A stretch of DNA of 6,340 nucleotides from an uncultured Atopostipes sp. Lineage in GTDB: Bacteria > Bacillota > Bacilli > Lactobacillales > Carnobacteriaceae_A. Positions 1 through 4,134 of the stretch are shown piece after piece. The notes beneath the pieces are model-generated. The model made no database searches, was not told where the DNA came from, and saw nothing but the letters and a program-made list of their open reading frames with translations. Numbering within the stretch: position 1 is the stretch's first letter; the number at the start of each line of letters is the position of its first letter. Both the position numbers and the translations under genes were made by a program. The stretch is taken from contig CAJUOQ010000063.1 in the NCBI GenBank assembly GCA_910588235.1, forward strand, positions 1 to 6,340, in the 5' to 3' direction.

Positions 1-79
1 ATTAGTCAAACTCAAAAACAAGGAAATTCAGGACATTTTCATTTGTGATTGACAGTCAAACGCCTAAGTTCGCTTGCTT

Positions 80-469
80 TTAATAAAATTCATAAGAACC
101 AAAAGTTGTTCCCACGAGTTCTTCCAACATTTTATGTATTTTCCTCAAGTCTTCTTCATTATTTCCCGTTGTAAAACGCTGTTCGCCTCCTATATTGTAC
201 AGAATCGAGGCGTTCTTTAAATAAAGCGGCAACGTATCTTTTTCATTTTGAGGCCAAGTGCAAAAGTCCATTGCCTTTAAAGCTTCTTTAAAATTTCGCA
301 CTTTGCTTCTTCTTAACTTGCCTTGGGTTTCAGCTCCGAGTAATTGACCGTATAAATCGGTTGTTTCCATCCGGTACTCTCGCTGTTCGAAATCAATTCC
401 TACATCCACAATACTATCTTCGGTTTGTTTCACTGTAAAAAGTAAATACTCAATGGCTTCTTCATTCAT
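80..469 (-). CDS. Uncharacterised small acidic cytoplasmic protein (129 aa)
   Basis: I do not recognise this protein. The frame is open from a GTG at 478, but I choose the ATG at 469 because AGGTGG (475-480) lies 5 nt upstream of it; the GTG is inside that ribosome binding site. The product has 129 residues with no signal peptide or membrane segment, so it is probably cytoplasmic. It is rich in Glu and Lys and has a single Cys (C70). The N-terminal third reads like beta strands (residues 7-14 and 19-27), and the C-terminal part ends in a likely helix (about 105-119). The stretch around W72 to N104, with an aromatic/hydrophobic strand and a GNN turn before the helix, faintly resembles small DUF families of Firmicutes, but I cannot name one. 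The gene starts 13 nt after the thioesterase stop codon, so the two are almost certainly co-transcribed. No terminator is visible downstream at 1-79, so the transcript may continue out of the window. It is very probably a real gene; its function is unknown. Confidence 0.8.
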   Translation of the reverse strand: MNEEAIEYLLFTVKQTEDSIVDVGIDFEQREYRMETTDLYGQLLGAETQGKLRRSKVRNFKEALKAMDFCTWPQNEKDTLPLYLKNASILYNIGGEQRFTTGNNEEDLRKIHKMLEELVGTTFGSYEFY

Positions 470-474
470 TTTTT

Positions 475-480
475 CCACCT
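475..480 (-). promoter_or_regulatory. Shine-Dalgarno site deciding the start at 469
   Basis: On the minus strand AGGTGG is followed by five A residues and then ATG (467-469). This spacing fits normal initiation and overlaps the alternative GTG at 476-478, making the ATG the better start. Confidence 0.75.
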
Positions 481-482
481 AC

Positions 483-836
483 TTATAAATTTTTCATAAA
501 TTCATCAGCATCTACAATCGCTCGTTTATGTTGTCCTTCACCGATTAATTCTTCTCCTTGGTAAGCTTTTACCTCATAAAATAAAATGGTCTTCTTTTGT
601 TCTGTCAAATGAGCAGTTACCCGGACTGTTTTTCCTAACGGCGTGCCTTTTAAATGTTGAACATTGACTTCAATCCCTACTGTTGTTTGATGGGACGCTA
701 AGTCAGGTTCCACGACTTCTTTTGCTACAACTTCCATAAAGCCAATCATCGAAGGGGTAGATAGCACATCTAGGCCCCCTGATCCTACTTGCTTTGCGGA
801 ATGTTTTTCTTCCACTATAAATTCTTTTTCTAGCAT
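483..836 (-). CDS. FlK-type hotdog-fold acyl-CoA thioesterase
   Basis: This 117-residue protein looks like a single-domain hotdog thioesterase of the fluoroacetyl-CoA thioesterase (FlK)-like family, expected to hydrolyse an acyl-CoA in the cytoplasm as a dimer. In the sequence, T27 (in STP), E35 and H61 have the same spacing (8 and 26 residues) as the T42/E50/H76 catalytic triad of Streptomyces cattleya FlK as I recall it. G54 and R105 match FlK G69 and R120. The FlK lid phenylalanines F33 and F36 correspond to G18 and G21, so fluoroacyl selectivity is not expected; the natural substrate is unknown. An in-frame ATG at 881 would add 15 residues but has no ribosome binding site. The ATG at 836 has AAAGGAG 6 nt upstream, and a promoter element lies between the two, so I chose 836. 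It is first in a two-gene unit with the uncharacterised gene ending at 80. Confidence 0.88.
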   Translation of the reverse strand: MLEKEFIVEEKHSAKQVGSGGLDVLSTPSMIGFMEVVAKEVVEPDLASHQTTVGIEVNVQHLKGTPLGKTVRVTAHLTEQKKTILFYEVKAYQGEELIGEGQHKRAIVDADEFMKNL

Positions 837-842
837 TTTTGG

Positions 843-849
843 CTCCTTT
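843..849 (-). promoter_or_regulatory. Shine-Dalgarno site deciding the thioesterase start
   Basis: AAAGGAG on the minus strand, followed by the 6-nt spacer CCAAAA and ATG (834-836). It is a near-perfect site, whereas the upstream ATG at 879-881 is preceded only by A/T. This fixes the start at 836. Confidence 0.85.
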
Positions 850-867
850 CGCTTCTTATTTAAACCT

Positions 868-876
868 ATTCTAACA
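868..876 (-). promoter_or_regulatory. Probable extended -10 promoter for the thioesterase operon
   Basis: On the minus strand TGTTAGAAT fits the extended -10 pattern TGnTATAAT with one mismatch. Transcription would start near 861, about 25 nt before the ATG at 836. No good -35 hexamer is seen 17-18 nt upstream (the DNA there is A/T-rich), which is typical for promoters relying on an extended -10. A start near 861 would exclude the longer reading frame beginning at 881. Confidence 0.5.
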
Positions 877-925
877 AACATTTTTTAAAATGATTTCTAT
901 TAGCTATTCTTTATTTTTAAATAGC

Positions 926-957
926 AAAAACGCCGATCCTATATTTAGATCGACGTT
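926..957 (-). terminator. Rho-independent terminator after the 3D-domain gene
   Basis: The minus-strand RNA forms a 10-bp stem, AACGTCGATC with GATCGGCGTT (arms 948-957 and 929-938), closed by a 9-nt loop (939-947) and continuing into a run of U. One pair is a U-G wobble. Read on the plus strand the same position is a C-A mismatch, so the structure favours leftward transcripts. It lies 27 nt past the stop codon at 984 and separates this gene from the thioesterase operon. Confidence 0.88.
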
Positions 958-983
958 CTTTTTATATTATATACCTATAATAA

Positions 984-2234
984 CTAATTTAAAACACGGA
1001 CTCTTACATTACGACGGCCCCAGCTTAATGCTTGGCTAACAGATGAGAAGTGGATATCAATGATGTTCCCATTAATCGCACTACCTGTATCTCCGGCCAC
1101 GAAAACGCCTTGTCCTTCTACTTCAACTAAACTATTTAGTGGGATGACGCTAGGATCTACTGCAATAACTCTTGGGTTTACTCGTAAATCGATCCCTGTT
1201 GCTGTATGCGTACTTAATCCAGGTTCTTCTGTTGAATAACCTGTAGCTTGTACAGAAATCCAGTCTCCTGCTGAGTTTGACTCAGTGGTTTGTGTTTCTT
1301 TACTTGAAGTATTTGATTTCTTTGTTTCGTTTGTATTGTTTGCTTTCCCTGACTTTTCAGAGCTATCTGAACTTTTTTCTTCTTTCGGTTCTTCTTTCGG
1401 TTCTTCTTTTGCACTACTTACTTTACTTGAGACAACTTTAACTGGCGTTTCTTTTTCTTGAGCAGGTTCTTCTTTTTCTTCTGCTACTTCTGCGTTTTCA
1501 GCTTCTTTCGCTTTTTGTGCTTCAGCTGCTTCAGCTTCTGCTTCTTTTTGTGCGACACGGCGACGTTCCGCTTCCTCTTCCTCAGCAATACGACGTAGTT
1601 CGCTTGCTTCTTCTGAATTTAATTGTTCCAGTTCTTCTTGATTCGCTGCTAATGTTTTACTTAATTCAGCCGTCTTAGCATCTAATGTTTCTTTTTGCGC
1701 CACTGTCTTTTCTTGTTTCGCATCTAATTCTTCTTGATTCGCGACTAATTTTTCTTTTAAGTCATCTAGTTTTTCTTGTTCTGCTTGTGCTTCAACTAAA
1801 CGCTCTTCACTGGCATCTGTTAATAGTGAAGCGGAATAAATTGCGTTTAATAATTCAGTTAAACTTTCCGCTTGCAGGACGCTAAGTACAATATTTTGAT
1901 TCACTTCGCTTTTTTGCATCGCTTTTAATTGCTCAGCTGTATATTCATAGCGATCGTTCACCAAAATTTCTTGTTCTTCAATGTCTTGTTCTGTATGAGT
2001 GATCGTCTCTTCATGTTCTTCGAGCTCTTTATTCAATTGTTCTAATGCGCCTGAAATTTCGCTAACTTCTTCTAAGCCTTCGCTAACTTCTGCTTGTAAT
2101 TGAGTCACTTCTTCTTCAACTTGGTTCTTTTTGCTTTGAATGTTTTCCAATGAGCTTGCTGAAACTGTTGGAATAACTAAAAATTGTGTCATCACAAATG
2201 AAATAGCCACAATCCTTTTTATCCATTTATTCAT
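984..2234 (-). CDS. Secreted coiled-coil protein with C-terminal 3D domain (probable cell-wall hydrolase)
   Basis: Probable exported cell-wall protein of 416 residues. Residues 1-26 are a signal peptide: basic start (MNKWIKR), hydrophobic core and likely cleavage after VSA. Residues 28-225 form a long Glu/Gln/Leu-rich coiled coil of the kind seen in PcsB, SagA and CwlO-type peptidoglycan hydrolases, broken by a more hydrophobic stretch (about 112-140). Residues 226-324 are a low-complexity linker, first Ala/Glu-rich, then Lys/Glu/Pro and Ser/Thr/Asn-rich. Residues 325-416 are a well-conserved 3D domain with its three aspartates: D360 in AVDP, D382 in GDTG and D393 in DIHF. 3D domains share the double-psi beta-barrel fold of MltA lytic transglycosylases and Rpf/YocH-type proteins, so glycan-strand cleavage is the likely activity; this is inferred from family. 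There is no sortase motif, LysM or membrane anchor, so it is probably released or held by the coiled coil. The gene is monocistronic, with its own terminator at 926-957. Confidence 0.92.
   Translation of the reverse strand: MNKWIKRIVAISFVMTQFLVIPTVSASSLENIQSKKNQVEEEVTQLQAEVSEGLEEVSEISGALEQLNKELEEHEETITHTEQDIEEQEILVNDRYEYTAEQLKAMQKSEVNQNIVLSVLQAESLTELLNAIYSASLLTDASEERLVEAQAEQEKLDDLKEKLVANQEELDAKQEKTVAQKETLDAKTAELSKTLAANQEELEQLNSEEASELRRIAEEEEAERRRVAQKEAEAEAAEAQKAKEAENAEVAEEKEEPAQEKETPVKVVSSKVSSAKEEPKEEPKEEKSSDSSEKSGKANNTNETKKSNTSSKETQTTESNSAGDWISVQATGYSTEEPGLSTHTATGIDLRVNPRVIAVDPSVIPLNSLVEVEGQGVFVAGDTGSAINGNIIDIHFSSVSQALSWGRRNVRVRVLN
1381..1404. repeat. 12-bp tandem repeat in the linker of the 3D-domain gene
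   Basis: TCTTTCGGTTCT occurs twice in perfect tandem, followed by a partial third unit (TCTTTT). On the coding strand it gives the KEEP repeat at about residues 276-286. The unit is a multiple of three, so gain or loss of a copy would change linker length without breaking the frame. Confidence 0.85.
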
Positions 2235-2247
2235 ATGCTTTTAGGAA

Positions 2248-2255
2248 TCCTTTCT
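2248..2255 (-). promoter_or_regulatory. Ribosome binding site of the 3D-domain gene, with long spacing
   Basis: AGAAAGGA on the minus strand is the only Shine-Dalgarno-like sequence before the ATG at 2232-2234. The gap to the start codon is 13 nt, longer than the 5-6 nt of the other leftward genes. No other in-frame start gives a complete signal peptide, so the ATG at 2234 stands, but initiation may be less efficient. Confidence 0.55.
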
Positions 2256-2293
2256 GTTAATAACGTTTTTTATTTTTATATTTATAATTGCTT

Positions 2294-2313
2294 GGAAGAC
2301 CTCTTGGTCATCC
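2294..2313 (-). promoter_or_regulatory. Inverted repeat: possible leader hairpin or operator before the 3D-domain gene
   Basis: On the minus strand GGATGACC and GGTCTTCC are separated by AAGA, giving 7 of 8 pairs with one T-T mismatch. It lies about 60-80 nt before the start codon and is not followed by a T run, so it is not a terminator. It could be a stem in the mRNA leader or a dimeric repressor site. The repeat is visible; the role is inferred. Confidence 0.4.
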
Positions 2314-2384
2314 GCTCATAGTATTCTATACTCTATAAACCATTTTTTCATTGCAATTCATTTACTTTTTGGTTTCAAAATCGT

Positions 2385-2399
2385 AATGTTTGTAACATT
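2385..2399. promoter_or_regulatory. Perfect 6-bp inverted repeat, candidate regulator site
   Basis: AATGTT-TGT-AACATT is a perfect palindrome with a 3-nt spacer, roughly midway between the divergent genes and about 70 nt upstream of the ppx -35. It overlaps a cluster of YGTAAY motifs at 2382, 2391, 2403 and 2421. TGTAAC/TGTTAC resembles a half-site of the WalR (YycF) consensus TGTWAH-N5-TGTWAH, which often controls wall hydrolases in Firmicutes, but no correctly spaced pair is present. Confidence 0.35.
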
Positions 2400-2469
2400 T
2401 TCCGTAATATTCTTGGAATTTGTAATCTAAAGCACTTTTTATTACTTTTTTAAGCAGCGAGTCATTCTT

Positions 2470-2499
2470 TAGACAATTCTAGCCAGCATTTAGTATGAT
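2470..2499 (+). promoter_or_regulatory. Sigma-A-type promoter of the ppx-ppk operon
   Basis: TAGACA (2470-2475) matches the -35 consensus at 5 of 6 positions, and TATGAT (2494-2499) matches the -10 at 5 of 6, with an 18-nt spacer. Transcription would start near 2506, giving a leader of about 40 nt. It is the best promoter in the window. Confidence 0.7.
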
Positions 2500-2534
2500 T
2501 AAATAAACGAAAAAGCTAAGAAAAATATAGAAAT

Positions 2535-2540
2535 GGGCGG
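2535..2540 (+). promoter_or_regulatory. Imperfect ribosome binding site of ppx
   Basis: GGGCGG lies 6 nt before the ATG at 2547. It is GGAGG-like with the central A replaced by C, and is weaker than the GGAGGG before ppk. If both work as they look, ppk is translated more efficiently than ppx from the shared message. Confidence 0.55.
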
Positions 2541-2546
2541 TTTATA

Positions 2547-4112
2547 ATGAAAAAACAAGCAGATATAGAAAGAATAGCTTTAATTGATATCGGCTCCAAT
2601 ACAGTTCGCTTAGTCATTTTTAACGTCGAAACGGATGCCTATTACGGTATCCATGAATTACAAAATATAAAGGTCTCTGCACGCCTCGTTCAATATATTG
2701 AAAATGGAAAAATGAATGCAAAAGGAATACAGATTTTAACGGATTTAGTCGCTAATTATCTGAAAATTATTGCCCAATATCAGGTAAAGCGTCTAATCAC
2801 TGTCGCTACTGCTGCTGTCCGAAATTCAGAAAATGTCCAAGAAATTGTCGATCACGTTTACCATAAGACCGGTCTCAATATCCGTGTGCTCTCGGACGAA
2901 GAGGAAGCTTATTATGGAAACTATGCGATTCGATATACTTTCGATGTCTACGATGGACTTTCAGTCGATATTGGAGGCGGTAGTACGGAAGTGACTCTCT
3001 TTAAAAATAAAGAGATCGTTAAAACACATAGTTTTCCTTTTGGGGCGGTTAGTCTGACGAGACAATTTTTCGAAGGAAAAAAACACTCAGATCCAGAGGC
3101 AATTAAAGCCACCAGAAAATGGATCAAACAACAATTTCAGAAGGTCGATTGGTTGAAAGGAGCTAAGGTCCCCTTGATCGGGATCGGAGGTTCCGCGCGT
3201 AATATTGCTGAAGTGTATCAATTACAAAATAACTATCCGCTAGCTGGGATGCATGGCTACTCGATGCAACCTAAGTGGGTAGATGAAACATTAAAGACAT
3301 TTACAACGCTTAGCTACGATAAATTAGATTCTCTAGATGGTTTAAGTAAAGACCGTAAAGATACCATTGTGTCTGCAACGATCGTCTTTCAACAACTTTT
3401 AAACGTGATAGATGCACCTGTTTTTCTTTTATCTCGTTTTGGTTTACGGGAAGGCTTATTGATTCATTATTTAAACGAGCACGAAAATGAACCGTATAGT
3501 TTATATAGTGTGCCACAACAAACCGTTATCCGTCTCTCTGCCCAGTATAATATTCAAGAAATTGCCACGAATCAACGCATTACGATTTCGGATATGTTAC
3601 TGGATCAGTTAGAAAAAAACGATCTGCTGACAGTAGATGCAGAGCATCTACAATGGATGTATTATGGGGCTACGCTTTATATGTTAGGCAGTTTTATTGA
3701 AAGTGATTCAAGCTCTCAGCATACCTTTTATATCATTTCCAATACAAATATCCCGGGGTTTGACCACCCGGATCGTGCTCGCTTAGCTTTACTCGCTAGT
3801 TATAAAAACCGTTCATTATATAAACAGTACTTACGCGTGCTTGACGACTGGTTTTCAGAAGAAGAAGAAACTTTATTGCTAAAGCTTGGCAGTATTATAA
3901 AATTTGCGGAGGCTTTAAATGATTCGCACGTTAATACCATCCAAAATATCGCTCTCGAGAAAAATACGACCAAAGGTTATGACTTAACGATCACTTATTC
4001 AGGTGAGATTGTCTCAGAACAATTTCAAGCTGAAAAACAACGTAACCATTTTGAGCGGGCGGTTGGAGATCATGTTAATATTTATTTTCAAACAGCTAAT
4101 GCATCCAATTAA
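2547..4112 (+). CDS. ppx: Exopolyphosphatase (Ppx/GppA family)
   Basis: Cytoplasmic enzyme that removes terminal phosphates from inorganic polyphosphate, releasing orthophosphate; Ppx/GppA proteins can also act on (p)ppGpp. The 521-residue length is close to E. coli PPX (513). The N-terminal ASKHA ATPase-like half has its first phosphate loop at residues 12-21 (LIDIGSNTVR), an ATAAVRNSEN motif at 87-96, the acidic cluster E118-E120 that supplies the catalytic glutamate (E121 in E. coli), the second phosphate loop D141-E148 (DIGGGSTE), and IGIGGS at 211-216. SRFGLREGLL (296-305) closes this half. The C-terminal half is the HD-like helical domain, with H392, GFDHPDR (404-410) and FAEALNDSH (453-461). 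The usual Asp in the AxxLD motif appears to be Asn (N458). The start gives the expected N terminus and follows a promoter and an imperfect ribosome binding site. It is first in an operon with ppk, 22 nt downstream. The long form, rather than a 300-residue Ppx, supports true exopolyphosphatase. Confidence 0.94.
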   Translation: MKKQADIERIALIDIGSNTVRLVIFNVETDAYYGIHELQNIKVSARLVQYIENGKMNAKGIQILTDLVANYLKIIAQYQVKRLITVATAAVRNSENVQEIVDHVYHKTGLNIRVLSDEEEAYYGNYAIRYTFDVYDGLSVDIGGGSTEVTLFKNKEIVKTHSFPFGAVSLTRQFFEGKKHSDPEAIKATRKWIKQQFQKVDWLKGAKVPLIGIGGSARNIAEVYQLQNNYPLAGMHGYSMQPKWVDETLKTFTTLSYDKLDSLDGLSKDRKDTIVSATIVFQQLLNVIDAPVFLLSRFGLREGLLIHYLNEHENEPYSLYSVPQQTVIRLSAQYNIQEIATNQRITISDMLLDQLEKNDLLTVDAEHLQWMYYGATLYMLGSFIESDSSSQHTFYIISNTNIPGFDHPDRARLALLASYKNRSLYKQYLRVLDDWFSEEEETLLLKLGSIIKFAEALNDSHVNTIQNIALEKNTTKGYDLTITYSGEIVSEQFQAEKQRNHFERAVGDHVNIYFQTANASN

Positions 4113-4122
4113 AGGAATTTAT

Positions 4123-4128
4123 GGAGGG
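4123..4128 (+). promoter_or_regulatory. Shine-Dalgarno site deciding the ppk start
   Basis: GGAGGG lies 6 nt before the ATG at 4135, in the 22-nt gap after the ppx stop. It rules out the in-frame GTG at 4003, which is inside ppx and would add 44 residues unlike any PPK1. Confidence 0.9.
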
Positions 4129-4134
4129 ACCATT

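Larger units (their letters stand above)
2235..2546. promoter_or_regulatory. Divergent intergenic region between the 3D-domain gene and ppx
   Basis: This 312-bp A/T-rich region holds the control signals for two divergent genes. The ppx side has a clear promoter (2470-2499). The 3D-gene side has no good sigma-A promoter that I can find: A/T-rich -10-like sequences occur near 2318-2335 (TATAGA/TAGAAT on the minus strand) and near 2278-2290, neither with a matching -35 at normal distance. The region also contains a leader hairpin or operator (2294-2313), a 6-bp inverted repeat (2385-2399) and four YGTAAY motifs (2382-2426). I see no convincing small gene in it. Confidence 0.75.

Noticed and set aside
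1..52. Possible 3' end of a rightward gene entering from the left: two plus-strand frames are open from the window edge, one to a TGA at 46-48 and one to a TGA at 50-52.
   Set aside because: Only 15-16 codons are visible, two frames are equally open and no start or motif can be seen, so neither can be supported.
49..61. Perfect -35 hexamer TTGACA at 49-54, a small palindrome TTGAC-A-GTCAA, and an AGTCAAAC direct repeat shared with 4-11.
   Set aside because: There is no -10 at 15-19 nt downstream, the palindrome is only 5 bp, and an 8-bp repeat in A/T-rich DNA is expected by chance.
67..79. 13-bp match AGTTCGCTTGCTT to 1598-1610, which might suggest a repeat family.
   Set aside because: One chance match of this size is plausible in a 6 kb window, and the flanks do not match.
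60..82. Possible terminator after the leftward uncharacterised gene.
   Set aside because: The best stem around TTCG/CGAA is only 3-4 bp with no T run on the minus strand.
1214..1414. 66-codon minus-strand open frame inside the 3D-domain gene.
   Set aside because: It is a Lys/Gln-rich shifted reading of the low-complexity linker, with no ribosome binding site.
1685..1885. 66-codon plus-strand hydrophobic frame opposite the coiled coil.
   Set aside because: Leu/Phe-rich readings are the normal antisense shadow of Glu/Lys-rich coding sequence; there is no ribosome binding site or promoter.
3310..3516. 68-codon minus-strand open frame inside ppx.
   Set aside because: It lies wholly within a conserved gene on the other strand and has no recognisable motif.
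4003..4134. 44-residue N-terminal extension of ppk from a GTG inside ppx.
   Set aside because: It overlaps ppx, has no homologous counterpart in PPK1, and the ATG at 4135 has a strong ribosome binding site.
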